Assembly (NCBI GenBank): GCA_937967455.1
Contig: CALCJK010000028.1
Location: 1-64,000, forward strand
Direction of reading: 5' to 3'
DNA length: 64,000 bases
DNA from: an uncultured bacterium
GTDB lineage: Bacteria; Bacteroidota; Ignavibacteria; UBA10030; BY39
A program made the position numbers and the translations under genes. Under the pieces are notes generated by a model. That model ran no database searches, was not told the origin of the DNA, and was given only the letters and a program-made list of their open reading frames with translations. Below, one piece after another: positions 33,438 through 44,094 of the stretch. The number at the start of each line of letters is the position of its first letter. Position 1 is the stretch's first letter.

Positions 33438-34172
33438 CTACTTTTTTATAATAACTTTAACCAATTCAGGTAAAATTTCTCCAGATTTACCCTGTAAAAA
33501 TTCATCTACAATAGATGTAACTGGCGTAGGCTCAGGATTTATTTCAATCAAGAAAGCCCCATGCTCTTTAGCTAAATAAGGCAAAGATGCAGCAGGATAT
33601 ACCACCGCTGACGTTCCAATTGTAAAAAAAATCTCACAATTACGCGTAGCTTTCTCTGCTTCATTCCATTGATCTTCAGGCAAGCACTCTCCAAACCATA
33701 CTACTCCTGGTCTGATAAGTTCACCACAATTATCACACCTGGGAATTTCTAATTTTGAAAATATAATTTCATCTGAAAATTCTTTTTTACATCCAATACA
33801 GTAATTTTTCTGTATATTGCCATGAAGTTCGAAGACCTTTTTGCTGCCGGCTCTTCTATGAAGATTATCCACATTTTGAGTTATCAAAGAAAAATTGGAA
33901 AATATGTTCTCCATCTCTACAAGTGCATAATGACCTGGATTAGGTTTTACATCAGCTATCAGTTTCTTTCTATATTTATACCATTCCCACACAAGCTCTG
34001 TGTTTTTTATAAATGCATCAAAGTTAGCGAGTTCCTCAGGTTTGAATTTTTTCCATAAGCCATCATCCCCTCTAAAAGTTGGGACACCGCTCTCAGCTGA
34101 TATACCAGCTCCTGTGAGAACAGTAACCGATTGTGCAGATTTTAGTACCTTGATAAATTTTTCTGAAAACAT
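33438..34172 (-). CDS. cobB: Sir2-family NAD-dependent protein deacylase
   Basis: 244 residues. NAD-binding 'TGAGISAESGVPTFRG' (20-35), 'TQNVDNLHRRAG' (98-109), catalytic His117 in 'FELHGN' and a structural zinc site C125/C128/C146/C149. Tyr65-x2-Arg68 ('WYKYRKK') matches the pair that in SIRT5/CobB-type (class III) sirtuins binds succinyl or other acidic acyl groups, so desuccinylase activity is plausible besides deacetylation. Cytoplasmic; 3 bases after the penicillin acylase family gene. Confidence 0.94.
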   Translation of the reverse strand: MFSEKFIKVLKSAQSVTVLTGAGISAESGVPTFRGDDGLWKKFKPEELANFDAFIKNTELVWEWYKYRKKLIADVKPNPGHYALVEMENIFSNFSLITQNVDNLHRRAGSKKVFELHGNIQKNYCIGCKKEFSDEIIFSKLEIPRCDNCGELIRPGVVWFGECLPEDQWNEAEKATRNCEIFFTIGTSAVVYPAASLPYLAKEHGAFLIEINPEPTPVTSIVDEFLQGKSGEILPELVKVIIKK

Positions 34173-34175
34173 TTA

Positions 34176-36602
34176 TTATCTACCCTCGGGAATTATAATT
34201 AATTTTTTCAATTTAGAATTTTCTTTAGTATCAGGGATAATATCTTTTTCCCTATATTGGCCATTCAACCAAAGAGATATTTGATCATCAAAATTACGAT
34301 GTAATGCATGTCCAGATTGTCCACCAGCTAAAATACAATATCTTCTCAATGGTAACGACATATCGACTATAAATCTCATTGAAGGACCTACAAGTGCTTC
34401 GAAGGGCTTTGTGAAATCAATTTCACTATTATTTATAGTGCTGCTTGAACCACCAATTTTATATGGACCTAAATTAAAAAGATAATTGAATGGTTGAACT
34501 TTACCAAGTGGATGTTTCAGTGTTAGCTGGTGCATATTTCCCCATTGCCAATTTTTTGTTTCTAAACCATATTTAGCCTTTAATTCTTCTACTGCATCTA
34601 AAAAACTTTTTTTCACAATAATTTTTTTTGATTCGATTGTATCTGTGTTTATATCATCGAACCAGACAGATTCGCCTTCTATCAATTTATCCATTGTATT
34701 TACTGGAAATGCAGAAAAATAAATATATTCATTATATAAATCATCTCCCAATTCATCATGAAAAGTATTATAAAGTAGCTTAACAAAAAACATATTGAAT
34801 ATTGATGTTGCTGCATCATATATAGTATTTTTATAATCCCAATTCTTAAGATACTCAAGTGCATTTGTAATGATAGGATCTGAGAACTTTTCCTGCGAAA
34901 AGATATCCAGAATTATTTTATTATATCTCTGACAATGCAGAGATAGTAAATCCAATTGAAATTGTTTGAAATCCTCAACTGAAAATTTTATTTCACTATT
35001 TAATAATTGCCGAATTCTTTCGATTCGATATCGAGGCATATAAAGATTCGTAATATAGAAATCTGAATGTGTGATAATTTTATTATTAGCAGTAGCAATA
35101 AAGTGTTCATCTGGATTCAATATTTCTGGCAAATCATTGAATGGGATAAAACCCGACCAATCACAATCCAGATTAGAAGCAAATGCTGGAAAAGTTGGAT
35201 TATAATTTTTTCTAACAGGAATTTTTGCAGCTAAATGATAACCGATATTTCCTTCACGATCAGCATATATAAAATTTTGACCTGGTACTCCATAAAATCT
35301 CAATGCATCAACAAAATTAACCCAAGATTTTGCTTTATTAAGCAAATAAAATGTATATGTTTCCAGAGTAGGCTCAAAGCCAACCCATTTCATTGAAATC
35401 AACAAAGAATCAAAAATTTTTGACTGTTTATCAATTGATTGATGAATATAGTTGACAACAGGTCCATAATGTGTTGCTTTCCTTAAAAAAATTACACTAT
35501 CAGTTTTTCCAACTTTAATAATTTCTTCTCTTGATTGAATAGGCAAAGATTTTTTATTACTTATATATCTTGTTGAATCATTTGAATCAACTACATTCAC
35601 AAAAAAATCTGCATCATCAATCATAGCATTTGTCAATCCCCAAGCAATCATATTATTGTGACCAATAATTATGAACGGTGTTCCTGGAAAACAAAAGCCT
35701 CCAACATTAAATTCACCTGCTGAAAAATTCATCTCGTACCAATGAGATGGTACCGGAAGTGTTAAATGAGGATCATTAGCCAAAATTGGTTTCCCAGATA
35801 AAGATTTATTCCCATCTACAACCCAGCAATTACTACCAATTCCAGCAACATTAAATCCAAAATTATCTCTAAAAGATTTAACAACTCTGATAAGAGATGA
35901 TATTGATTTAATCACTTTTGGTACAGGTAAATTTTTACTTACAATTACCGGTGCATCCTTTGGATACTCAGCAAAAATCTCCTGAGTTTTTTCATAACCA
36001 ATTTTTTCCTGAATTCTCCAGTGTAGTATTTCCGTCCACCAGGAAAAATTTAAATACCATGCCATCAATCGGGAGACGAGCAAAGAGTGTTTGGGTTCCC
36101 AGAATTCTGGCTCATAATTTAGTATATCAAACTCAATGGGATATTTACCTTTGTGATCTTTTATATAAGTATTTACACCATTTGCATAATTTGAGAGTGC
36201 ATCCCTAACCTTATCAGGAAGTTGCTTTTGAATTTCATCTGAAACACCTGATATATCTAAAGTGCGAAAAAGGCAATCGAATTCAAGAGCATCTTTCCCA
36301 AAAATTTCGGATAATCTTCCCTGTATTGTTCTTCTATACAGATCCATTTGCCATAACCTATCCTGCGCCTGAACATATCCAACCGCAAACCACAGGTCAT
36401 CTTCATTCTTTGCATAGATTGAAGGAATTCCAAAATTATCACGATAAATTTTTACTTCATCCTTAACTGAAATATTTTTTATTACCCCATTATAATCCGG
36501 AAAAGATTTAATTACTTGATATCTAAGAAAGAAAAATATTGCAATTAATATAACAAAAAGAGTAAAAGATATACCAATAGCTATTTTATATATTTTCGAC
36601 AT
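34176..36602 (-). CDS. Penicillin acylase family protein (Ntn hydrolase)
   Basis: 808 residues. One N-terminal hydrophobic segment (6-27) targets it to the periplasm. The alpha region (45-250) contains 'IYRDNFGIPSIYAKNEDDLWFAVGYVQAQDRLWQMDLYRR'. The autoprocessing site is Gly-Ser257 in 'GIGSNCWVVDG', followed by 'SGKPILANDPHLTLPVPSHWYEM', the standard beta-chain start. The family hydrolyses acyl-amide bonds in beta-lactams, acyl-homoserine lactones or other N-acyl compounds; the natural substrate here cannot be read from sequence. Full length for the family. Confidence 0.93.
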   Translation of the reverse strand: MSKIYKIAIGISFTLFVILIAIFFFLRYQVIKSFPDYNGVIKNISVKDEVKIYRDNFGIPSIYAKNEDDLWFAVGYVQAQDRLWQMDLYRRTIQGRLSEIFGKDALEFDCLFRTLDISGVSDEIQKQLPDKVRDALSNYANGVNTYIKDHKGKYPIEFDILNYEPEFWEPKHSLLVSRLMAWYLNFSWWTEILHWRIQEKIGYEKTQEIFAEYPKDAPVIVSKNLPVPKVIKSISSLIRVVKSFRDNFGFNVAGIGSNCWVVDGNKSLSGKPILANDPHLTLPVPSHWYEMNFSAGEFNVGGFCFPGTPFIIIGHNNMIAWGLTNAMIDDADFFVNVVDSNDSTRYISNKKSLPIQSREEIIKVGKTDSVIFLRKATHYGPVVNYIHQSIDKQSKIFDSLLISMKWVGFEPTLETYTFYLLNKAKSWVNFVDALRFYGVPGQNFIYADREGNIGYHLAAKIPVRKNYNPTFPAFASNLDCDWSGFIPFNDLPEILNPDEHFIATANNKIITHSDFYITNLYMPRYRIERIRQLLNSEIKFSVEDFKQFQLDLLSLHCQRYNKIILDIFSQEKFSDPIITNALEYLKNWDYKNTIYDAATSIFNMFFVKLLYNTFHDELGDDLYNEYIYFSAFPVNTMDKLIEGESVWFDDINTDTIESKKIIVKKSFLDAVEELKAKYGLETKNWQWGNMHQLTLKHPLGKVQPFNYLFNLGPYKIGGSSSTINNSEIDFTKPFEALVGPSMRFIVDMSLPLRRYCILAGGQSGHALHRNFDDQISLWLNGQYREKDIIPDTKENSKLKKLIIIPEGR

Positions 36603-36698
36603 TTAGGATAAGATTTTTTTTAAAAAGATAATTGTATTATATGAGCTTAACGACTATATATTTTATAAAAATGGATGAATTAAAAATTTAAAAAAGTA

Positions 36699-38585
36699 TT
36701 ATAGAAAAATTTCATCACTTTCAATATTTTTCAGTTCTTTGAGTATATTGGAATGAATTTCAAGATATTTATTTAAATTTTCGTTCCTTTTTTGCGCTTC
36801 TTTCATTAAAAACTGGTTTTGTTCCAGTTTCCTTTGTAATTCACTTTTAAATATTTTTTTTATACAATCCTTTGCAATCTTTATAGCATCCCCATAAGTT
36901 ATTTCCTGACCAATTTCTTCCCAGCGCTTACTAATTTCATATTTACTAAAAATTATATCAGTTAAAAATTTTTGTAATTCACTTTTATTAGGTATATCTT
37001 CATTGATTATAAAATCATAAATAGAAGAAGGTTCTATTTTAATACCATTATTTCTCATTATATTTAAAAATCCAGCAATTGTTGCAATATGCTTGTGTGA
37101 AAAACTCTCTGGAGATATAAATTTAAAAACAAAATCTACTACTTCATCACCACCTTCCAACATAGTAACTAATAAATCTTTCTCTACTACAGGCAAATCT
37201 TTAATCTCCTGAATTGTATTTCCAGGGATTATACCTTTTTGTTCAGAGTTAAATTGTTCATTTATTGTTATTATATTTTGCTGTCTATCTTTATTTATAA
37301 TTTTATCCATTTCTCCGAGTAAAACTGATTCATATATTCCATAGCGTTCTGCAATGTGTTTAATATAAAAGTTGCGTTTGATTGGATCTTTCATTTTAGC
37401 AAGTGTTTGAATAATTATCCGAACAACTTTTGTCTGACCTTCTGGAGTTTCCATCTTTCCATTAGTCATAAGCGCATCTATCATAAAATCTACAAAAAGT
37501 ATCGAGTTTCTCAACAGATTTTCAAATTTATCCTTACCAAATTTTTCTATAAAAGAATCAGGGTCTTCACCTGGAGGTAGTGGTACAATTCGAACATCCA
37601 GATCATTTTCAAGAATCAGATCAATCCCCCTTAGAGTTGCTTTCACTCCTGCTGAATCCGCATCGTAAAGTATTATTATATTTTTTGTGTATCGACTTAT
37701 TAATTTAATTTGTTCAATAGTAAGAGCAGTACCACTGGAAGCTACCACATTTTTAAAACCAGCTTGATATGTTTTCATCAAATCAGCATAACCTTCTACA
37801 AGTATAACTGCATCTTTTTCTCTAATTGCTTCTTTTGCAAAATACAATCCATATAAAATTTTACTCTTATTGTAAATTGGTGTTTCTGGTGAGTTTATAT
37901 ATTTCCCGAGCATGTCATCTTCAAATAATTTTCTAGCACCAAATCCCACCACCTTTCCAGATGCAGCTATAATTGGAAACATAATTCTTCCACGAAAAGT
38001 ATCATAATAAGTTCCATCATTGTTCTTTTTAATTAACCCTGCTTTTTCAAGCACTTCAGATGGAATTTTTTTATCGATTGCATATTTATAAAACGAATCC
38101 CATTTATTAATAGAGTAACCCAGTTTGAATAATTTAATTATATCTGATTTAAATCCTCTTTTTAAAAGGTAATCAAGAGCATATTTACCTTCAGCTGTCT
38201 CATATAAATTTTTGTAATAATAATTAGTCGCAAACTGAAGAGCTTGATAGAGTTCTTCTTGTTCCTTGGCTTTAAGGTCTAATTCATAAGAATATTCTGG
38301 AAGTTTTATGCCAACTCTTTCAGCGAGTAATTTAACTGCATCAATGAAAGATATTTTTTCTGTTTCCATTAAAAATGTAAATACATTACCGCTTGCACCA
38401 CAACCGAAGCAGTGATACATTTGTCTATCAGGTGAGACATAAAAAGAAGGTGTGCGCTCATTATGGAAAGGACATAGCGCTACATAATTTCTTCCTCTTT
38501 TCTTTAATTGAATAAATGAGGATATTAAATCAACAATATCAACAGTATTTCTTATTTCTTCTATTTTTTCTGGTGGTAAACGCAA
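36699..38585 (-). CDS. dnaG: DNA primase
   Basis: 628 residues. N-terminal zinc-binding domain with C38, H41, C59, C62 ('LCPFHNERTPSFYVSPDRQMYHCFGCGASGNV'), catalytic core about 115-430 including 'GRIMFPIIAASGKVVGFGAR' and the TOPRIM glutamate in 'VILVEGYADLMKTYQAG' with 'IIILYDADSAG', and a C-terminal helicase-interaction domain. It makes RNA primers at the fork. Not next to rpoD or rpsU as in many bacteria. About 95 bases separate it from the penicillin acylase gene downstream. Confidence 0.96.
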   Translation of the reverse strand: MRLPPEKIEEIRNTVDIVDLISSFIQLKKRGRNYVALCPFHNERTPSFYVSPDRQMYHCFGCGASGNVFTFLMETEKISFIDAVKLLAERVGIKLPEYSYELDLKAKEQEELYQALQFATNYYYKNLYETAEGKYALDYLLKRGFKSDIIKLFKLGYSINKWDSFYKYAIDKKIPSEVLEKAGLIKKNNDGTYYDTFRGRIMFPIIAASGKVVGFGARKLFEDDMLGKYINSPETPIYNKSKILYGLYFAKEAIREKDAVILVEGYADLMKTYQAGFKNVVASSGTALTIEQIKLISRYTKNIIILYDADSAGVKATLRGIDLILENDLDVRIVPLPPGEDPDSFIEKFGKDKFENLLRNSILFVDFMIDALMTNGKMETPEGQTKVVRIIIQTLAKMKDPIKRNFYIKHIAERYGIYESVLLGEMDKIINKDRQQNIITINEQFNSEQKGIIPGNTIQEIKDLPVVEKDLLVTMLEGGDEVVDFVFKFISPESFSHKHIATIAGFLNIMRNNGIKIEPSSIYDFIINEDIPNKSELQKFLTDIIFSKYEISKRWEEIGQEITYGDAIKIAKDCIKKIFKSELQRKLEQNQFLMKEAQKRNENLNKYLEIHSNILKELKNIESDEIFL

Positions 38586-40222
<1,637 letters not shown>

Positions 40223-40229
40223 AAAAATT

Positions 40230-40278
40230 AAGACGACTCCGATATTTCACTTACTACAAATCGGGGTCGTCTTTTAAT
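40230..40278 (+). terminator. Rho-independent terminator after gdhA
   Basis: AAGACGACTCCGAT (40230-40243) pairs with ATCGGGGTCGTCTT (one mismatch) across a 16-base loop, followed by TTTAATAT. The A-rich side may also serve the converging gene. Confidence 0.88.
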
Positions 40279-40328
40279 ATAAACCTCATTTTTAAATAAT
40301 TTTTTATACAAAATTCGATAATCAAAAT

Positions 40329-42281
40329 TTACTTTACAATTTTATACACTTTATTATATTTCAATAGCTGGACTGCAGTCTGAATATAAGCCATAACCTC
40401 TTTTCTCATAATACTACCAACATTTATATTGTCGTCAAGCCTGTTAACATATAGATCTTTATCATTAATAATATCATACAGACCAATATTTTTTTCATAA
40501 TCACCAACTAATAACCATTTATCTCTAACCCAACCGAATAAATTTCCTGTAGAAAAAAATGCAAATGTATTTTCATCTGATAACATTGACTTACCAAAAG
40601 AGGAATGCACTGCTTCTACTTGCAAGATATCCAAAACTGTCGGTAAAATATCTACCTGTGAATGTACCGAGCTATCAACTCCTTGAAAAATATGAGCAGG
40701 TGAATATATAAGACAAGGAATATGAAATAACTCGAAAATGTTTTTTTCTCTTGTACCCTCAGCATGATCTGCGGTAATTATAAAAATTGTGTTATTGAAA
40801 TAATCCATTTTCTCAGCCTGCTTGAAAAATTCTCCCAAGCTCCAGTCAGAATATCTTAAAGAATTTAAAAACTTGAAGTTTGCTACAGTTGAATCATAAT
40901 ACTCAAATTCCTTTGAGGGAAGGTTATAAGGTGCATGAGAAGATAAGGACATTATAAAACCCAAGAATGGTTTATTAATTTTTTCAAATTCTTGGTTTGC
41001 TCTTTCAAAAACATAGTGATCAAAAACTCCCCATGTTCCATCATCTTGAACTTTAGATAAATCAAAATCTTCTTTAGATATATATTTATCAAAACCAGCC
41101 AATTTTGAATATGCTTCAAAACCCATAGAACCTGCTCGTGCCCCATGAATAAATATCGTTTGGTAACCAACCTCTTTCAAGATGCTTCCAAGCTGTCTTA
41201 AAGAATGTTGTTCAATTGGACTTCCTAATATATCATCATAAACCACATTTGGTATTGAACCAATAATTGCCTGAATACCTTGAATGGTCCGCTGCCCTGA
41301 TGAAAAAAAAAGTTTATAATATTTACCTTTACTTACCAATTTATTAAAATTAATGGCTGCTGTACCATTCTCGAGTTCAAGAATATCACCTGGCCAGCTT
41401 TCCATTACAAAAATGACGACGTTCATTCTTTTCTTTTCACCAAGGCCATAATATTTAGCTCTCATCAGTGGATATTCATCATTTTTAAACTCTTCGTTTT
41501 TATCTTTAATGAGCTCTCTTACAGTTTTTTTACTCTCATTATCATTTAAAAATTTATAGTCTTGTATATCCCCCCTATTCAATGTTCGGATAACAGTAAA
41601 AACTGGATTTAGTGTTAAATGACCAAGCGCCAAATTATCACCTCTAAATGCATAACTCTCGCGTAGAGGTTTCAATTGAAATCCACCTCTTATTAGAATA
41701 AATATTAAACCAACTAGTATAATGAAATACAATATGTCGTTTAACACATTATATCTGTATTTAAATTTCGTTCTGGGCACATATTTATACCAGATGTATC
41801 CAAATAGTAAAATTAAAATTACGAATCCAATCAACGCAAAAAGATATGTTTTTATAATAATTGTAATTAATTCGGGTATTGTTTTAAACAAGTTAAAAAT
41901 TTCATATGATAATCTACGCTTAGCAAAATCATAATAATATATATCACCAGCAAAAATTAAAAGCCCAATTACAATAAAAATAAAATATAAAGATAAAACA
42001 AAAAGAATATAGTAATTTGAAAATTTAAATTTGCCTGGTAAATTTAATAATATTAAAAAAAGACCAGATAACATCATTATAGCAGAAAAATCAAACCTAA
42101 TTCCTATTAAAAACGATTTGAAAATTTCATTACCAGAAGCTGAATTAAACAAATTAAAGTGGTAAATAAAAAATAGGATTCTAAAAAAGTTGAAAATTAA
42201 AAACAAAATAATTATCGCTTTGAGTGATATAACAAAATTTTTATGGGGTCTAATGTAATCAATGAATTGGGATTTATTCAT
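40329..42281 (-). CDS. LtaS-like membrane sulfatase/phosphoglycerol transferase family protein
   Basis: 650 residues. Five hydrophobic helices in the first 215 residues, then an extracytoplasmic alkaline-phosphatase-superfamily domain: 'MNVVIFVMESWPGDI' (first metal Glu), 'SSGQRTIQGIQAIIGSIP' (candidate catalytic Thr), 'TIFIHGARAGSMGFEAYSKLAGFDKYIS', 'FIMSLSSHAPYNLP' and 'TIFIITADHAEG'. Family members move phosphoglycerol or phosphoethanolamine onto envelope glycans or lipid A. Its 3-base neighbour is a glycosyltransferase, so an envelope-glycan role fits. Donor and acceptor unknown. Confidence 0.88.
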   Translation of the reverse strand: MNKSQFIDYIRPHKNFVISLKAIIILFLIFNFFRILFFIYHFNLFNSASGNEIFKSFLIGIRFDFSAIMMLSGLFLILLNLPGKFKFSNYYILFVLSLYFIFIVIGLLIFAGDIYYYDFAKRRLSYEIFNLFKTIPELITIIIKTYLFALIGFVILILLFGYIWYKYVPRTKFKYRYNVLNDILYFIILVGLIFILIRGGFQLKPLRESYAFRGDNLALGHLTLNPVFTVIRTLNRGDIQDYKFLNDNESKKTVRELIKDKNEEFKNDEYPLMRAKYYGLGEKKRMNVVIFVMESWPGDILELENGTAAINFNKLVSKGKYYKLFFSSGQRTIQGIQAIIGSIPNVVYDDILGSPIEQHSLRQLGSILKEVGYQTIFIHGARAGSMGFEAYSKLAGFDKYISKEDFDLSKVQDDGTWGVFDHYVFERANQEFEKINKPFLGFIMSLSSHAPYNLPSKEFEYYDSTVANFKFLNSLRYSDWSLGEFFKQAEKMDYFNNTIFIITADHAEGTREKNIFELFHIPCLIYSPAHIFQGVDSSVHSQVDILPTVLDILQVEAVHSSFGKSMLSDENTFAFFSTGNLFGWVRDKWLLVGDYEKNIGLYDIINDKDLYVNRLDDNINVGSIMRKEVMAYIQTAVQLLKYNKVYKIVK

Positions 42282-42284
42282 GAT

Positions 42285-43175
42285 TTAAAACTTATCCTTG
42301 AACATATTATAAAATTGCAAGTAATTATTCGCCATAATAATATCAGTAAAATTTTGCAATACTCTACTTCGACAGGCAGCTGGTTTAATCGAATTTATAT
42401 TTTCAATTGCATCCATTAACTCAATTTCTGTTTTGCAAAGGAACCCGACATCGGGTGTGATAATTTCAGGAACAGCTCCAATTGGTGTTGCAATAACAGG
42501 AGTACCACTAACAAGTGCCTCAATTAATACAAGTCCAAATGGTTCTTCCCAACTTATTGGGAACAATAAAGCTTTTGCGCCTGCCAGCAGATCTGCTTTA
42601 ATCTTCCCTCCAACTTCACCATAATATTTTATGTTTTTTCGTAATGAGATTCCATAACCTCCAGCTATTTTTAAATTTATGTTCATTTTCTTAGCAATTC
42701 TAATGGCAGTGTCGAGCCCTTTTTCTTTTCTACTGGTTTTGGAAAGAAATAGAAAATAATTCTCTTTACTTTCATTATAAACATACTCTTCTGGATCCAA
42801 TCCATTATAAACATAATAACTTGAACCGTGTCGCATTGCGTGATTCTTACTTAAAAAAACAGTATTGTGTAAAAATTTTTCTCCTTCTTTTTTGTTTCCA
42901 TGAATTGTTACAAGGAATGGCTTAGGAATTTTAAAATCTGGAGTATAATGAATGTGAATAATATCTGCATCAGGTGGGATAAGATCCATCTGATTTTTCA
43001 ACTTACCTTTATATGAGATCACTTCCACACCATCAACGTTTGTGCCTTTCGGAGCGATTAAATATACGCCATGTCCTAATTTCATTAAAGCTCTTGATAA
43101 CCAGAAGATAATTCGTTCCGTTCCACCATACCTTTTAGCTGGAAGTCTGTAGTGAGACAATTGGACAATATTCAT
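42285..43175 (-). CDS. Glycosyltransferase family 4
   Basis: 296 residues, short for GT4 (often 350-400). N-terminal 'HYRLPAKRYGGTERIIFWLSRALMKLGHGVYLIAPKG' is the acceptor-side Rossmann fold. The C-terminal donor side has 'LLAGAKALLFPISWEEPFGLVLIEALVSGTPVIATPIGAVPEII', containing the E-x7-E motif. Retaining enzyme that transfers a sugar from a nucleotide donor. Operonic with the LtaS-like gene; starts 52 bases from the divergent GT2 gene. Confidence 0.9.
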   Translation of the reverse strand: MNIVQLSHYRLPAKRYGGTERIIFWLSRALMKLGHGVYLIAPKGTNVDGVEVISYKGKLKNQMDLIPPDADIIHIHYTPDFKIPKPFLVTIHGNKKEGEKFLHNTVFLSKNHAMRHGSSYYVYNGLDPEEYVYNESKENYFLFLSKTSRKEKGLDTAIRIAKKMNINLKIAGGYGISLRKNIKYYGEVGGKIKADLLAGAKALLFPISWEEPFGLVLIEALVSGTPVIATPIGAVPEIITPDVGFLCKTEIELMDAIENINSIKPAACRSRVLQNFTDIIMANNYLQFYNMFKDKF

Positions 43176-43227
43176 AGATATAAATATTTTTTGTATATTT
43201 AAATAAAAATTTGAATTACTTCCAAAT

Positions 43228-44088
43228 ATGAAAATTAGTGGATTTACTTTTGTTAGAAACGGTTTAAAATTTGATTATCCATTTATTGAATCCATCCAAT
43301 CAATGATTCCAATTTGTGATGAAGTTATAGTTGTAGTAGGTGACTCAGAAGATGAAACATTACAAAAAATTTTAGACCTTAATGAGAAAAAAATAAAGAT
43401 AATCCAAACTATATGGGACGAAAAATTAAGAGAAGGTGGAAAAATTTTAGCACAACAAACAAATATTGCGCTAACACATATAACAGGAGATTGGGGATTA
43501 TATCTACAAGCAGATGAGGTGATCCATGAAAAATATTTAGATAATATTTTAAATGCAATGCATACACATTTACACAATACAGAGGTTGAGGGGTTATTAT
43601 TTAATTATATACACTTTTACGGAAGTTATGATTATTATGCAGACTCAAGAAAATGGTATAGAAAAGAAATCAGAATAATAAGGAATAATATAGGCGTGAC
43701 ATCATGGAAAGACGCTCAGGGTTTTAGAATAAATAATAGAAAAATGAAAGTTAAAGAAATTGATGCATATATATATCATTATGGTTGGGTAAAACACCCA
43801 AAAGTGATGATGGAAAAAATTAAAATATTTAACAAGTTATGGCATGATGATGATTGGATAGCTAAAAATATTCAGATGAAGGATTATTTTGATTTTTCAA
43901 TTATTGAGAAATTAAGTAAATTTGAAGGTACACATCCCGCAGTTATGAAAAACAGGATTGATAATTATAATTGGAAATTTACTCCTCCAGAAAAAACAAA
44001 AATGGGACTTAAATTGAAAATATTAGATTACATTGAAAGAAGCACAGGACTAAGATTAGGTGAGTACAAAAATTATAAAATAATATAA
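43228..44088 (+). CDS. Glycosyltransferase family 2-like protein
   Basis: 286 residues. GT-A fold start 'GFTFVRNGLKFDYPFIESIQSMIPICDEVIVVVGDSEDET', a DxD-like acidic site region 'WGLYLQADEVIHE' (about 91-103), and 'GVTSWKDAQGFRINNRKMKVKEIDAYIYHYGWVKHPKVMMEK', typical of small GT2 proteins from polysaccharide loci. No membrane segment. Divergent from the GT4 gene and ends 6 bases from the converging ABC exporter gene, without a visible terminator between them. Confidence 0.82.
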   Translation: MKISGFTFVRNGLKFDYPFIESIQSMIPICDEVIVVVGDSEDETLQKILDLNEKKIKIIQTIWDEKLREGGKILAQQTNIALTHITGDWGLYLQADEVIHEKYLDNILNAMHTHLHNTEVEGLLFNYIHFYGSYDYYADSRKWYRKEIRIIRNNIGVTSWKDAQGFRINNRKMKVKEIDAYIYHYGWVKHPKVMMEKIKIFNKLWHDDDWIAKNIQMKDYFDFSIIEKLSKFEGTHPAVMKNRIDNYNWKFTPPEKTKMGLKLKILDYIERSTGLRLGEYKNYKII

Positions 44089-44094
44089 GGAAAA